From contig NZ_JACFYF010000006.1 of assembly GCF_014050145.1 (NCBI RefSeq), positions 62,001 through 126,000 of the forward strand: a DNA stretch of 64,000 nt, read 5' to 3'. Source of the DNA: Vibrio marinisediminis. GTDB lineage: Bacteria; Pseudomonadota; Gammaproteobacteria; Enterobacterales; Vibrionaceae. Under the pieces are notes generated by a model. That model ran no database searches and was not told the origin of the DNA. It saw nothing but the letters and a program-made list of their open reading frames with translations. The position numbers were made by a program, and so were the translations under genes. Below, in pieces: positions 26,710 to 37,118 of the stretch (the first letter of the stretch is position 1; each line of letters begins with the position of its first letter).

Positions 26710-27279
26710 ATGAATTGTCCACGCTCAACAGATCAATCTACAGATGTTCATGCTCAAGTTAACCAATGGCTGAATGATGTCGTCATCGGCTTGAACTTGT
26801 GTCCTTTTGCAGCTAAACCACAGCGCAACAAGCAGATCGAGATTTATGTCAGCCAAGCGAGTGATGACGAATCACTATTGGAAGATATTTTTAACCAGCT
26901 TTTACACTTAGAACATACGCCTGTCGAAGAGCTGGAAACCACATTAGTTGCCGCACCTAACATGCTGAGTGACTTTTGGGACTACAACTTATTCATTGAC
27001 TGGGTTGAAGGCGTCATCGCACAACAAGGTTGGAACGGAACATTCCAAGTTGCTACTTTCCACCCTGACTACTGCTTTGCTGATAGCGAACCAGAAGATG
27101 CAACCAACCTGACAAACCGAGCTCCATTTCCTATCTTCCATTTGATCAGAGAAGAGAGTTTAGAGCGAGTGCTTAAGCATTACCCAGATCCTGAATCGAT
27201 TCCTGAAACGAATATGGCTCGGGTTGCCGCTCTAACCAATGATGAACGTAAAAAGCTATTTCCATACTTATTTAGCTAA
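26710..27279 (+). CDS. DUF1415 family protein
   Basis: 189 residues of a conserved gamma-proteobacterial family of unknown function. It is recognised by the N-terminal VNQWLNDVVIGLNLCPFAAKP (about 17-37) with an invariant Cys, and by ATFHPDYCFAD (about 116-126) and NRAPFPIFHLIREESLERVL. It has no signal peptide or TM segment, so it is cytosolic. An AGGA-type RBS lies upstream. It stands between the MFS gene and a MazG-like gene, each apparently separate. Confidence 0.88.
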   Translation: MNCPRSTDQSTDVHAQVNQWLNDVVIGLNLCPFAAKPQRNKQIEIYVSQASDDESLLEDIFNQLLHLEHTPVEELETTLVAAPNMLSDFWDYNLFIDWVEGVIAQQGWNGTFQVATFHPDYCFADSEPEDATNLTNRAPFPIFHLIREESLERVLKHYPDPESIPETNMARVAALTNDERKKLFPYLFS

Positions 27280-27438
27280 ATTGATGGGAAATCGCACAAC
27301 AAGTAACACCTTGTATTCGACTAGGCTTAAAGATGTGTGATTTCTTACTCGAACGTTTGACTATTTTACGGCTACGCATAGCGAGCAAAGCGCGGCTTTG
27401 TTAGTATTGCGCGATATTAAATTTAGCGGATAAATCGC

Positions 27439-28014
27439 ATGTACCTATCAAAACTTACTCAAGAAATTTTCGATCACCTTTACCGTGATATTAACGAATT
27501 CCGTAGCACTTTTGACCTACCTGTCGCTTCACCAACAAGCCTAGATGAAAAAGCAGATACGCTGCACACTTCACTAGCGATTGAAGAATTGACAGAGCTA
27601 GCTGAAGCGGACAACAAAACTGAGCAAGCTGATGCGATTGTTGATAGCGTTTACGTATTAATGGGTCGTCTTGTTCACCTTGGGCACGACAAATTGGAAG
27701 ATAATTTAGCGATCAGCTACCTGATCGATCTACTTCTTAACGTAGCCGTGAACCGTGGTATTGAATTTATCCCATGCTGGGATGAAGTTCACTCAAGCAA
27801 CATGAGCAAAGTATGTCGCAGTGAAAAAGAATACGCAGATACTGAAGCCTTCTACGCAGAGCAAGGCATCAAACTTATGGCCGTTCAAAAAGGCGATTAT
27901 ATCATTGCTAAATGTGCTGAAGATTTCGTTTCAGAAGCGAAAACCATTCGCCAAGGTAAAGTGCTTAAATCTGTTTATTACCGCCCAGCAGACCTAGCGC
28001 CGCTAACTCGCTAA
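27439..28014 (+). CDS. MazG-like all-alpha NTP pyrophosphohydrolase
   Basis: 191 residues. The acidic pattern EELTELAEADN...QADAIVDSVYVLMG (about 50-76) gives the EExxE and ExxD-type magnesium ligands of the all-alpha NTP-PPase (MazG / DR2231 dUTPase-like) superfamily. CWDEVHSSNMSKVCRSEKEYAD follows. It would hydrolyse a nucleoside triphosphate to the monophosphate plus PPi; the exact nucleotide is unknown. It is monocistronic and ends in a very strong terminator. Confidence 0.82.
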   Translation: MYLSKLTQEIFDHLYRDINEFRSTFDLPVASPTSLDEKADTLHTSLAIEELTELAEADNKTEQADAIVDSVYVLMGRLVHLGHDKLEDNLAISYLIDLLLNVAVNRGIEFIPCWDEVHSSNMSKVCRSEKEYADTEAFYAEQGIKLMAVQKGDYIIAKCAEDFVSEAKTIRQGKVLKSVYYRPADLAPLTR

Positions 28015-28022
28015 GACTTCTA

Positions 28023-28050
28023 AACAAAGCCGCCCTCGGGCGGCTTTGTT
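28023..28050 (+). terminator. Terminator after the MazG-like gene
   Basis: Thirteen-base arms AACAAAGCCGCCC / GGGCGGCTTTGTT around a 2-base centre (effectively a tetraloop), with a short T stretch within the 3' arm. Confidence 0.85.
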
Positions 28051-28075
28051 CTATTAGATGACATGGAAAACTAGC

Positions 28076-28582
28076 ATGAAGTTGATCCCGCTAACACTAC
28101 AACATGCGCCAGATTTACTCGAGTTTGAACTGTATAACCGTACTTGGTTTGAACAGCATATTGAGCCCCGCCCCGACGACTTCTATTCATTAATTGGTGT
28201 TCAAACTCATAGCGCTGAATTACTCATGGATAAAACACTAGGCAAAGGCGTACCTGCCCTACTAATTAACCAACAAGGTGACATTATAGGGCGAGTAAAT
28301 CTAGCCAATATCGCTAAAGGGAAAGCATTTTTAGGCTATCGACTCGCCGAAAAATACGTAGGTAGAGGAATAGCAAAACAAGCTGTAGGGATGATGCTTG
28401 AGCTTGCTAAACAAAAAAGTATTCAAAAAGTGGTCGCACTGACTTCGGTGGAAAACATAGCCTCGCAAAAAGTGCTAAAAAGCCATGGCTTCGTAGAAAA
28501 AAGCAAGCTTAGAAACTTTACTTGTGTGCAAGGAGTAAATAAAGACTGCTTAGAGTTTCGGCTTGATTTAGATTCGAACTAA
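28076..28582 (+). CDS. GNAT-family acetyltransferase, RimJ/RimL-like
   Basis: 168 residues with LAEKYVGRGIAKQAVGMMLELA (about 92-113) as the acetyl-CoA loop and SVENIASQKVLKSHGFVEK (about 123-141) typical of the RimJ/RimL group. The N-terminus LIPLTLQHAPDLLEFELYNRTWFEQHI is shared with ribosomal-protein-type acetylases. The start at 28076 has GGAAA 7-8 bases before it; the ATG at 28058 immediately follows the terminator and lacks an RBS. Substrate unknown. Confidence 0.85.
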   Translation: MKLIPLTLQHAPDLLEFELYNRTWFEQHIEPRPDDFYSLIGVQTHSAELLMDKTLGKGVPALLINQQGDIIGRVNLANIAKGKAFLGYRLAEKYVGRGIAKQAVGMMLELAKQKSIQKVVALTSVENIASQKVLKSHGFVEKSKLRNFTCVQGVNKDCLEFRLDLDSN

Positions 28583-28616
28583 CAGATTGAGTTGAATACA
28601 ATCTAATACCATCAGG

Positions 28617-29372
28617 TTAATCAAATAGCAGAATTTGCTTATCACCAACGTTAACTCGTTGCACTTGTGTATTAAAAACAGTAGTCAACAACTCTGGTGA
28701 CAACACTTCCTCTGTAGTTCCAAACGCCTGCATGACGCCTTTGTTAAGTAGAATCGCGCGATCAGCGTGTTTTAGAGTTCGATTAAGATCATGGTTAGAC
28801 ATTAAGACCGTCAACCCCATTGCCGCTACCTTCTCGATCAATTGATAAAGTAGCGCCTCTTGACCAATATCTAGTGGTGCCGCTGGCTCATCTAAAATAA
28901 GTAACTTCGCGTATGGGTTTAATGTCGGCCACACCTGCAGACAAATCGCGCACAGACGTACCCGCTGCCATTCCCCGCCCGACAATTGATGGACACTACG
29001 GTGAAGTTTGTCTTTGATTTGCAGTGTTTCTGCCAATTCAACCACGACTTGCTCGACGTCTTGCGCGCTGTTATTAGAGTTAGCAGGAATAGAAAGTGAC
29101 AAATAATGCGCCACTTCAAGATTAAATGCTGGGCGATCTGATTGAATTAAAAACGCACGGTAATCGGCCAACTGGGCAATTGAAATATCATTCCAATGGA
29201 CACCATCTAGCTCAATACCCCCATGACAATCAAGCAATCCTGCCACAGCGGAAAGTAGCGTGCTCTTGCCGCTTCCGTTTGGACCTATCACATGAATCAC
29301 TTCTCCAGGCTTGGCATCAAATGAAAGCGGTAGCAATCGCGCCCCAACGCTGAGTGATTTAACGTGCATCAT
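28617..29372 (-). CDS. btuD: Vitamin B12 ABC importer ATP-binding protein
   Basis: 251 residues with Walker [10 protein letters not shown] (about 30-38), ABC signature LSGGEWQRV (about 127-135), Walker [13 protein letters not shown] and the H-loop histidine in [12 protein letters not shown]. It energises cobalamin import through BtuC. Its start overlaps the end of btuC by 14 bases, giving a btuC-btuD operon. The periplasmic binding protein gene btuF is not in this window. Confidence 0.95.
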   Translation of the reverse strand: MMHVKSLSVGARLLPLSFDAKPGEVIHVIGPNGSGKSTLLSAVAGLLDCHGGIELDGVHWNDISIAQLADYRAFLIQSDRPAFNLEVAHYLSLSIPANSNNSAQDVEQVVVELAETLQIKDKLHRSVHQLSGGEWQRVRLCAICLQVWPTLNPYAKLLILDEPAAPLDIGQEALLYQLIEKVAAMGLTVLMSNHDLNRTLKHADRAILLNKGVMQAFGTTEEVLSPELLTTVFNTQVQRVNVGDKQILLFD

Positions 29373-30354
29373 GATTTTTCACCAGCATCCAAACGAAAAT
29401 TGGGGCACCAATGGTGGTGGTAACTACCCCAAGCGGCAGCTCAGCAGAATCGAGGGCTGTGCGCGCGACAATATCAGCAAATGCCAATAATGATGCACCA
29501 GCCAGCGCCGAAATCGGGATCAAATATCGGTTTTCGGTCCCTAACGCCAAGCGTAATAAATGCGGTACAACCAGACCAACAAAACTAATCACGCCGCCCA
29601 GAGCAACAGCTCCTCCAACGAGAATCGATACCGCAAGAATCAATTTCCAACGAACGCTTTCAATATCAACACCAAGCTGTTTCGCGTGTGTTTCGCCCAT
29701 CATCAATTTATCCAGTAATGAGCCTTGGCAACACAGCCAGATCATCACAGGTAAGGTAAACAATGTCAGAACATGTTGATACCAACTCGCCCCACCGATA
29801 CTGCCCATAAGCCAATACATTAAAATGCGTAAGCTCATATCATCGCTAAAATAGAATGCCCAAGTCACTACCGAGCTCGCGAGAATGCCCAGTGCGACAC
29901 CGATAAGCAGAAGCCGCGTAGTGGTTAAGCGCAGCACTCTGGTCAACGTCACCAATAGCAGAGTAAATAGCATTGCGCCGATCACGGCGGCAATCATGTA
30001 ACCAACAGGTGTCGCCAATGCTGGTAGGAAAAATAGCAGCATCACCATCATCACGCTCGCACCACCGGAGATCCCTAATACCCCAGGTTCGGCCAATACG
30101 TTACCTAAAAGAACTTGTAATACCGCACCAGAGACCGCTAACGAGGCACCAATCGCCAAGGCAGCGAAAAGTCGTGGTAGTCGAAGTTGAGTGATCAGTT
30201 GTTGCTCTAACGCTGAAAGGCTGCCAAATGGATTAATAAACAGCTCACCCACCATAAGATAAATACCGCTGATCATGATCAATGCGGCAACCATCCATCC
30301 TATCGTTCGTTGCCAACGCAGATGTTTGCGGGCAATCAGTTGAGTAAATTCCAT
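29359..30354 (-). CDS. btuC: Vitamin B12 ABC importer permease
   Basis: 331 residues with about ten TM helices of the FecCD/BtuC type. [24 protein letters not shown] (about 51-74) and [16 protein letters not shown] (about 254-269, the coupling-helix region) are diagnostic. With BtuD it forms the inner-membrane importer for cobalamin. The corrinoid genes 3 kb away support the B12 assignment over a siderophore permease. I see no B12 riboswitch in the bases upstream. Confidence 0.94.
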   Translation of the reverse strand: MEFTQLIARKHLRWQRTIGWMVAALIMISGIYLMVGELFINPFGSLSALEQQLITQLRLPRLFAALAIGASLAVSGAVLQVLLGNVLAEPGVLGISGGASVMMVMLLFFLPALATPVGYMIAAVIGAMLFTLLLVTLTRVLRLTTTRLLLIGVALGILASSVVTWAFYFSDDMSLRILMYWLMGSIGGASWYQHVLTLFTLPVMIWLCCQGSLLDKLMMGETHAKQLGVDIESVRWKLILAVSILVGGAVALGGVISFVGLVVPHLLRLALGTENRYLIPISALAGASLLAFADIVARTALDSAELPLGVVTTTIGAPIFVWMLVKNHDAR

Positions 30355-30455
30355 AAAGCGATGACTGTCTTATAAATTAAAGCGTTAGATAAAAATAATG
30401 GCTCAACGATACCGCCAAGCCATTTGAATAGAAAGAAAAAACACCTTACTTAGGA

Positions 30456-31484
30456 TCAATCGTATACGATTTGTCCATCTTCATAGCGCACTTGAACAGG
30501 GCAAATCATTAATGCCGCACGCTGTCCAATTTCTACGTTACGATTAGGGAAAACTATCGCCTCACCTTCATTTTTTGCCATCAAGGGTTTGTCACCATCA
30601 TGCCCGAAAACTTCACCATGTTTAAAGGAGGTAAAGTTTTCAATGCTGTCATCAAACAAGAAATCGAAGTCTTGATGAATGCGAACTATTGTACGGCTGA
30701 CACGATACATCAGTGGCTTACGTGGCAAGTGCTCTGCTTCGCTGATTGAAATCAAATCACGAACGGCGAGATCAAACGCAACGAGCTTATCTAGGTCGTT
30801 TTCACCAAATTTAGCCACACGACCAAGTTCAATAGTCAGTGCTTGTGCTGAAAACGCTTCAGCGGTATACCAGCTAAATGTACTTGAAGGCGCGTTCGAG
30901 AACAGAATCGCTTCCATATGAGCACTATGGATAAAGTCCATCAATGCCTTGCTTCGTACTGGATGTCGTGATTTAGGGCTAACGGCAAATGTGTAAAACC
31001 TTGAATCACGAATTGCACTGTGTAGGTCAAAGTGCCAACGTTGAGACTCTGCGGTATTCGCGAAGAAATCACCTACGCGCTGCTTTAGCATCAGTGCAAT
31101 ATCAAGCTCTTTGCTTGGCTCATGCACTTTATTGTCGAACAAGCGATTAAGGTTAGCTTCAATATACCGTTGATGTGCATTCGTCGCTTCAGGGTGTGCA
31201 ACAATTAACAACAACCGCTCTCTAACTGGTTGAAAGCCGGTCACAATATCAGCGAGAATTTTATCGACGAGTTCCATTGGTGCTGTTTCGTCACCATGGA
31301 TACCACACGAAATTACAATATGTTTGCTTTCATCTGTCAGTTTAGCGGGAATCACCTCTAACACACCGCGTTGATGCAGTTTTAATCGGGTACCCAAAGC
31401 TACCGTCACTTCCCCCTCATGCATTTCTTGGCTGAGGTCTAAGCTGTCCAAAAGAAAAGATTGGCGAAATAATTTCTTCGTCAT
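30456..31484 (-). CDS. astE: Succinylglutamate desuccinylase
   Basis: 342 residues of the AstE/AspA zinc carboxypeptidase-like family. Zinc site: SCGIHGDETAPMELVDKIL (about 74-92; His and Glu) and HFDLHSAIRDSRF (about 149-161; second His). The C-terminal Glu is in ALTIELGRVAKFGENDLDK. It removes succinate from N-succinylglutamate, the last step of the arginine succinyltransferase (AST) catabolic pathway. No other ast gene is in the window. Confidence 0.93.
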   Translation of the reverse strand: MTKKLFRQSFLLDSLDLSQEMHEGEVTVALGTRLKLHQRGVLEVIPAKLTDESKHIVISCGIHGDETAPMELVDKILADIVTGFQPVRERLLLIVAHPEATNAHQRYIEANLNRLFDNKVHEPSKELDIALMLKQRVGDFFANTAESQRWHFDLHSAIRDSRFYTFAVSPKSRHPVRSKALMDFIHSAHMEAILFSNAPSSTFSWYTAEAFSAQALTIELGRVAKFGENDLDKLVAFDLAVRDLISISEAEHLPRKPLMYRVSRTIVRIHQDFDFLFDDSIENFTSFKHGEVFGHDGDKPLMAKNEGEAIVFPNRNVEIGQRAALMICPVQVRYEDGQIVYD

Positions 31485-31738
31485 GCGTTACTCCTTTATT
31501 GCACAGCGGTATGTTAATGAAATGTTCAGACAATTTTTGTTGTTGCGATCGCACTTACGAATAGTTCTTACGTGCTTCATCTAAAAATCAAACATTGTCA
31601 CACTACGTAAACTATTGGTATACGTAGGAAAGAAAGCGAAAGCTGCACAAATCTCCCCGAGCTAGTCTCGGATACGAGATATTATCACAAGATTAATCGA
31701 ATGTTTTTTGATCTAGAACGAAATGAGTCACTACTTTG

Positions 31739-33523
31739 CTACTCTTGCGAGAGCAAAGCCTCAAATTGAGTAAGTTTTTCATTCAGCATATCAATGCTTT
31801 GTTGCCAAAAATCCACTTGAGTTAAGTCCATGCCCAGATGTCTTTCAACCACATCTTCCGCCATCATAGAACCGGTATCGCGCAGTAATTCAACGTAATC
31901 AGCGTAAAATTGTTCGCCTTTACTTTCTCTTTGCGCATACACACCTTTGCTAAATAGATAACCAAATAGGTATGGGTAGTTGTAAAAACTCACCTCTGAA
32001 ATAGAGAAATGCAATTTGCTCGCCCAGAAGTAAGGATCAGCTTCACTCATTGAGTCACCGTACCACTCTTTCCAAGTATCGCTCATTAGCTGACACAGTT
32101 GTTCCGCACTCAGTTCACCCTCTTGGCGCTGCTCATAAAAGCGTTTTTCAAACTCATAACGCACTGGAATATTAATCATCAAGGCGTAAGCCGATGAGAG
32201 CTCTTCCCACAGCATTTCAATTTGCTCTTCACGGCTTTCTGCTTTAGAGAGTAAATAGTCACGCACGATATTTTCAGCAAAAATAGAGGCGGTTTCAGCT
32301 AAAGTCATTGGATAACGGGTCTGACACAATGGCATATCACGCATCACCCAGTTATGGAAAGCGTGACCTAACTCGTGAGCTAGAGTCATTAAGTCTGAGC
32401 GGCTTCCGCCCCATGTCATAAACACCAATGGCGAGCGTGTCGCTGCAAACTTTGTACAATAGGCGCCAAGTCGACGATTTGGTGTCGGCTCGGCATCTAT
32501 CCAGCCATTCTCAACCATCAAGGTAACAAAATCTGCCATCTCTTGATCAACGCCAGCAAACGCCGCTTTGATCACCTCGATGGCATCATCAAAGTGATAA
32601 TACTGCGGTTCGTCATCGGTTAAGCTCGGCATACCGGCAATATGATTCCATGGTGTCATTTCAGTCAAACCATGAACTTTTGCCATCAAACGCCCCGCTT
32701 TCTGCCCAATATCACGATGCTGTTTCGTCGTCTCCATCATGGCATCCAATGTGGCGGGTAAAATGCGGCTTTGATGCAAACTAGGATCGAGGAAATGAAC
32801 GTCTTTTTGATACGAACGTTTTTGATATTCAGTCTGACGCCAGCCAGACAAGGCATTTAATATCGCCGCAAAGCTTTCTTGGTGGATAGACATCGCTTTC
32901 TGAATACCACGCCACGCCGACTCTTGTTTAGCGAAATCGGTACCATAAAGCAAACTAGCCGCTTGGGAGAAGCCAATGGTTTCGCCACTGTCTAACTCAA
33001 TTTGCAACGCACCTGTAATGTTGTCATACATGCGTCCCCAGGCATCGCGTCCATCTACTTGCATTGCCGATAGCAATTGCTCTTCAGCGACGCTGAGTTT
33101 GGTATTGGCAATTTTTCTATCACACGCAATTTGAAATGCTTGGCCATAAACATCACCACTTTCGTGATCGAGAACGTCTTGAATAAACTCCAGAGACTCA
33201 TTCGCTAACGTCTCTTGATAAGGCGTATAAGATTGGGATAGCTCCGAGCTTAATTTGGCTAATTTGCCGATTAATGCTTTCGCTTGGCTACTGGTTGCAT
33301 CGATTGAACCATAGCATTGCGCAAACGTATTTATTGTTGCCAACAACTTGCCAGCGGCTTCTTTCGTTTGAATCGCATTTTGCATTACGCTGATTATTTC
33401 ACGGCGCTCAACATGTTGATGCAAAACCTGGATACATTGCTTTATAAGCTCGATATCCAAACCAATTTTTTCATCATCAAGCGATTGATAAGCGATTGAT
33501 AGATCCCAACGTGGTGCAGTCAT
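31739..33523 (-). CDS. M3-family oligoendopeptidase (PepF type)
   Basis: 594 residues. The zinc motif LAHELGHAFHNW (HExxH) lies near residue 380, followed by the downstream Glu region LAETASIFAENIV (about 409-421). It cleaves short peptides in the cytosol. The N-terminus MTAPRWDLSIAYQSLDDEK is the natural start (33523): AGGA lies upstream, and the ORF extension beyond it runs into the previous gene. It begins 8 bases after the cobC-like stop, so it rides as the last gene of the cob operon, though it has no obvious part in B12 metabolism. Confidence 0.9.
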   Translation of the reverse strand: MTAPRWDLSIAYQSLDDEKIGLDIELIKQCIQVLHQHVERREIISVMQNAIQTKEAAGKLLATINTFAQCYGSIDATSSQAKALIGKLAKLSSELSQSYTPYQETLANESLEFIQDVLDHESGDVYGQAFQIACDRKIANTKLSVAEEQLLSAMQVDGRDAWGRMYDNITGALQIELDSGETIGFSQAASLLYGTDFAKQESAWRGIQKAMSIHQESFAAILNALSGWRQTEYQKRSYQKDVHFLDPSLHQSRILPATLDAMMETTKQHRDIGQKAGRLMAKVHGLTEMTPWNHIAGMPSLTDDEPQYYHFDDAIEVIKAAFAGVDQEMADFVTLMVENGWIDAEPTPNRRLGAYCTKFAATRSPLVFMTWGGSRSDLMTLAHELGHAFHNWVMRDMPLCQTRYPMTLAETASIFAENIVRDYLLSKAESREEQIEMLWEELSSAYALMINIPVRYEFEKRFYEQRQEGELSAEQLCQLMSDTWKEWYGDSMSEADPYFWASKLHFSISEVSFYNYPYLFGYLFSKGVYAQRESKGEQFYADYVELLRDTGSMMAEDVVERHLGMDLTQVDFWQQSIDMLNEKLTQFEALLSQE

Positions 33524-33531
33524 TGCTTTTC

Positions 33532-34161
33532 CTATAGCCGTGTAGACGACAGTTGTAACGGTGTACCGATGAAACACACTTGCGGATAGGTGTTTTCTAA
33601 GTAGGTAATTTTAATATGAGTAAGCGATTGATTGGCTATTTGTAACACCGAAAACAGTGCTGGATTTGCCCATTCTAATCCTAATATAGACGCTAATATC
33701 ATGCGAATAGTACCGCCATGGCATATTAATAGCGTGTCACCTTGAGCTTTATCGACCAGCGCTTGCCAACTCAATGAAACACGTTGGTGAAAGCACTGTA
33801 GAGATTCAGCTTGAGGTAATGAATGTTGTGCTGGCTGCTGCCAAAATTGCTCAAGCACAGACCACTGCTCGGTTAGCTGCGCAAAGGGCACCCCATCATA
33901 CAAACCAAAGTTCATTTCTTTAAACCCATCGCACTCGCTAAGTGCCAAGGATTGATTCGTTTGTTGTACTTGCACAGCAAGGTCAGCGCACCGTTTCAGC
34001 GGTGAAGTGACAATGTATTCAACGGGAAGGTTTAGATCTAGCAAAGCTCGGCAAATGGCATGCTGATTGTCTTTGCTAACTGAAACATCCGTATGCCCGT
34101 ATAGAGCAGGCTCGCCATCCACTTTTCCGTGGCGAAGTAGGTAAAAGTTCAATGTACGCAT
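33532..34161 (-). CDS. cobC: Alpha-ribazole phosphatase-like histidine phosphatase
   Basis: 209 residues of the phosphoglycerate-mutase-like fold. The catalytic RHG is in YLLRHGKVDGEPALYGHTDV (about 7-26), ITSPLKRCADLA (about 51-62) supplies the second Arg, and LLICHGGTIRM (about 146-156) carries the second His. In the cob operon it should remove the 5'-phosphate from alpha-ribazole-phosphate or adenosylcobalamin-phosphate. It lies 5 bases after cobU. Confidence 0.85.
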   Translation of the reverse strand: MRTLNFYLLRHGKVDGEPALYGHTDVSVSKDNQHAICRALLDLNLPVEYIVTSPLKRCADLAVQVQQTNQSLALSECDGFKEMNFGLYDGVPFAQLTEQWSVLEQFWQQPAQHSLPQAESLQCFHQRVSLSWQALVDKAQGDTLLICHGGTIRMILASILGLEWANPALFSVLQIANQSLTHIKITYLENTYPQVCFIGTPLQLSSTRL

Positions 34162-34166
34162 CGCAG

Positions 34167-34694
34167 TTAGCCTTTCAATTTCATTGGCAAACCAGCAGCG
34201 ATGAAGGTGACTTGATCGGCTACTTTAGCAATGGCTTGGTTCATCCAGCCCGCATGATCAACAAACAAACGCGTGACATCTCCCATAGGGATGACACCAA
34301 GACCCACTTCATTGGATACCAAAATCACCTTAGCGGAACACGCCTTTAACGCCACGACGAGCTTATCAACATGAGCATTGATCGCTTCTTCAATTGCCGT
34401 TTGCCCACCTTCAAAAATCACATTGCTCATCCAGAGGGTTAAGCAATCAATGAGGACCACATCTTGCGAGCTAAACTGCTGAAGCAATGGAGCAATATGC
34501 AATGAACATTCATGCAGTTGCCAACTTTCATCTCTGCGAGCTTGATGATGGGCGATACGATGCTTCATCTCATCATCCGTTACGGTGGCCGTCGCGACGT
34601 AATGACGTTGCATATGTTTATCTGCAAGCACTAATGATTCGGCAAAACTTGATTTACCAGAACGTGCTCCACCAAGCACTAAATGAATACTCAT
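34167..34694 (-). CDS. cobU: Adenosylcobinamide kinase / adenosylcobinamide-phosphate guanylyltransferase
   Basis: 175 residues with P-loop [12 protein letters not shown] (about 7-18) and the guanylylated-His region [14 protein letters not shown] (about 47-60). [14 protein letters not shown] and [25 protein letters not shown] are highly conserved in CobU/CobP. It phosphorylates adenosylcobinamide and converts it to the GDP derivative. The ATG overlaps the cobS stop as ATGA (34691-34694), which fixes the start against a GTG at 34712. Confidence 0.96.
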   Translation of the reverse strand: MSIHLVLGGARSGKSSFAESLVLADKHMQRHYVATATVTDDEMKHRIAHHQARRDESWQLHECSLHIAPLLQQFSSQDVVLIDCLTLWMSNVIFEGGQTAIEEAINAHVDKLVVALKACSAKVILVSNEVGLGVIPMGDVTRLFVDHAGWMNQAIAKVADQVTFIAAGLPMKLKG

Positions 34695-35470
34695 AACGCC
34701 GTTGTCACCCAAGCCAAAATAATTAGATAGCTAAGTAGCTCAAACAATTGCTGCGCGGCGCCTAAGCAATCACCAGTAAAACCACCAATACGCTTCATTA
34801 ACCATGTTTTAAATAGCCAACGAAAAAGCACAGCTGAAACCAGTAGTAAAGACGCCACACCAACTGGCAATAGTAAGCTCGCCAAAACACCCGTCGCGAT
34901 CAGTACCGTCAGATCAGCCTTACTTTGGCGATTTGCCAATGGCTTACTTTTGCTGCTGTCTAAATCACTCACGTAAGGCATATCGTAAATCAGTGTTGCT
35001 GCCACCACACGGCTCAAGGTGTAGGTGACGACCAAAACGATAAGCATGTCTGTCACCATGGCGAGCTCAGTAAGTAATACATATTTGCTTAATAGCGCCA
35101 TGATTAACGTTGCCGCGCCATAAGTACCAATGCGGCTATCTTTCATAATAGTCAGTCGGCGCTCTAACGTCATACCACCACCAATACCATCTGCCATGTC
35201 TGTTAGACCATCTTCGTGGAAGGCACCAGTCAGTAGAAGGCTAAAAACCATAGTGAGTACGACAGCTACCGAAGTAGGAAAAAGCATCGCGAACAAAAAG
35301 AAAGAGCCTGCAACGGCAAGCCCTAATATCACACCAACCAAGCCGAAATACCGTCCGGCTTGGTTCATGCGCTCTTCACTGTAGGGGGTGTGGCTCGGGA
35401 TTGGCAAGCGTGAGAAGAACCCCAACGCGAGCCAAAATAACTCAAGTTGATGGTGCGCAGCTTTACGCAT
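34691..35470 (-). CDS. cobS: Adenosylcobinamide-GDP ribazoletransferase (cobalamin synthase)
   Basis: 259-residue integral membrane enzyme with about six TM helices and the acidic catalytic stretch [16 protein letters not shown] (about 85-100). It joins adenosylcobinamide-GDP with alpha-ribazole(-phosphate) to form adenosylcobalamin(-phosphate) at the inner membrane. TAATG overlap with cobT and ATGA overlap with cobU show a translationally coupled operon. Confidence 0.96.
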   Translation of the reverse strand: MRKAAHHQLELFWLALGFFSRLPIPSHTPYSEERMNQAGRYFGLVGVILGLAVAGSFFLFAMLFPTSVAVVLTMVFSLLLTGAFHEDGLTDMADGIGGGMTLERRLTIMKDSRIGTYGAATLIMALLSKYVLLTELAMVTDMLIVLVVTYTLSRVVAATLIYDMPYVSDLDSSKSKPLANRQSKADLTVLIATGVLASLLLPVGVASLLLVSAVLFRWLFKTWLMKRIGGFTGDCLGAAQQLFELLSYLIILAWVTTAL

Positions 35471-36498
35471 TACATATCTACTCCTGCATCTTCAAAGCTT
35501 GCCATATTGTTATAAAATTCTGCTGCGGCTTGAATCATTGGTACAGCCAAAACACCACCAGTTCCCTCGCCTAATCGCAGAGAAAGATCAAACAATGGTG
35601 TGGCGGCTAATTCTTGTAAAATGAACTTATGACCAGACTCATGGGATTGGTGAGCAAAAATCATATACTCACGGCAACTTGGGTTCATTTTTGCCGCAAC
35701 ATACGCCGCCGCGCTCGCGATGAAGCCATCAACGATCACTGGGGTGTTGTATTTTTCAGCAGCAAGGAAAGCCCCTACCATTTGCGTAATTTCAAAGCCG
35801 CCGACTTGGCGCAAAATTTCTTGCGCGTTCTGTCCACGACAACGATTAATGCCTAATTGGACAAGCTGCCTCTTTTTACGCAGTTGTTGTGCATTAATAC
35901 CTGTACCCAGACCAACACACTTCTCAACACTGCGGCGAGACAATGCTGCTAATATCGCGGCTGCACTGCTGGTATTGCCGATTCCCATCTCACCAAAAAT
36001 CAGCAAATTTGATCCCGAATCAATGGTCTGTTTGACAATTTTTTCACCAAACTCAAGACCTTGTTCAACTTGCTCTTTGCTCATCGCTGGTTTTTGAGCG
36101 AAGTTTTCCGTAGATGCCCCTAATCTTTGCACGATTAGCTGTTTAGAATCAGAGTCAATCGGCTGCAAAATCCCTGCATCTATGACTTTGAAGTCTACGT
36201 TGCTCACACGGCAGAAACAGTTAATTGCCGCACCGCCCGCTAGGAAGTTCTGCACCATTTGTTGCGTCACCTCTTGCGGGGCAATACTAACGCCTTCACT
36301 CGCGATACCATGATCACCAGCAAAGACCAACACGGTTGGTTTATTAATTTCAATTTTAGTGACAGCGTCACCTGATTTTTGACTCTGGATCAACCCCAAC
36401 TTGTGAGCAACATGCTCCAGTTTTCCTAGTGAGCCCTGTGGTTTGGTTTTACGATTAATGCGATGCCAGATCGCTTCTGAATGAATTTTATCTAACAT
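35470..36498 (-). CDS. cobT: Nicotinate-nucleotide--dimethylbenzimidazole phosphoribosyltransferase
   Basis: 342 residues. [13 protein letters not shown] (about 55-67), [15 protein letters not shown] (about 169-183), [11 protein letters not shown] and the catalytic C-terminal Glu in [13 protein letters not shown] (about 313-325) are CobT signatures. It makes alpha-ribazole-5'-phosphate, the activated lower ligand of B12. Nine bases separate it from the upstream flavin reductase-like gene. Confidence 0.97.
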   Translation of the reverse strand: MLDKIHSEAIWHRINRKTKPQGSLGKLEHVAHKLGLIQSQKSGDAVTKIEINKPTVLVFAGDHGIASEGVSIAPQEVTQQMVQNFLAGGAAINCFCRVSNVDFKVIDAGILQPIDSDSKQLIVQRLGASTENFAQKPAMSKEQVEQGLEFGEKIVKQTIDSGSNLLIFGEMGIGNTSSAAAILAALSRRSVEKCVGLGTGINAQQLRKKRQLVQLGINRCRGQNAQEILRQVGGFEITQMVGAFLAAEKYNTPVIVDGFIASAAAYVAAKMNPSCREYMIFAHQSHESGHKFILQELAATPLFDLSLRLGEGTGGVLAVPMIQAAAEFYNNMASFEDAGVDM

Positions 36499-36506
36499 GC
36501 TACTAC

Positions 36507-37118
36507 TTACTTCGGTCGTGCTACGGAAAAGGTCTTCTCTAATACTGCGTATTCAGAGCCACCAAGGCGACAAAGAGGATTAACTGCCATTGCGTCAATT
36601 TGTAATCGGTCTTCGCGATCGTTAATTATATCTGGGTCGATATACACTTGTTCTATTTCGGCAAAAACAAGGCGTTGAGGCGTATCACCAATTTCTTTTA
36701 CTTCAAACAGTTTGCAGCCGAATGCAATCTTACACGCTGCTAACCTTGGTAATTCAAACCCTTCCATTTCAACTAACTCAAGACTTGCTGCTTCCACTTC
36801 GGATGTACCATGAGGTAACGTCGCTGAAGTCAGTGTCACTTGCTCAGCTAAATCAACACTGGCTATATGAATAACCATTTTACCCGTTTCTAGTACGTTG
36901 CGAACGGTATCTTTGAGCTCGCCACTGGGTTTATTTCCCACAGAAAACATTAATAAAGGAGGATGACTTGAAACCGCCGAAAAGTACGAAAACGGCGCAA
37001 GATTAAAACGACTACTTCCTGAATCCGTCAATACCCATGCAACGGGTCTCGGCACGATAGTTTGAGTAAGTAAATGATACACCTGCGAAGGAGCAAGTGT
37101 ACTCATGGTGATATTCAT
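36507..37118 (-). CDS. Flavin reductase-like FMN-binding protein at the head of the cob operon
   Basis: 203 residues of the flavin reductase / DIM6-NTAB split-barrel family. TIVPRPVAWVLTDSGSSRFNLAPFSYFSAVSSHPPL (about residues 19-54) is the FMN-binding core. It is the first gene of the leftward flavin reductase-cobT-cobS-cobU-cobC operon (gap to cobT 8 bases; AAGGA before its start). A role in reducing cob(II)alamin or in lower-ligand chemistry is suggested by position only. It is not BluB, which is a nitroreductase-fold enzyme. Confidence 0.85.
   Translation of the reverse strand: MNITMSTLAPSQVYHLLTQTIVPRPVAWVLTDSGSSRFNLAPFSYFSAVSSHPPLLMFSVGNKPSGELKDTVRNVLETGKMVIHIASVDLAEQVTLTSATLPHGTSEVEAASLELVEMEGFELPRLAACKIAFGCKLFEVKEIGDTPQRLVFAEIEQVYIDPDIINDREDRLQIDAMAVNPLCRLGGSEYAVLEKTFSVARPK

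Noticed and set aside
30456-31484. A member of the B12 operon
   Set aside because: The protein is a succinylglutamate desuccinylase with its own leader, separated by about 100 bases from btuC and about 250 bases from pepF.
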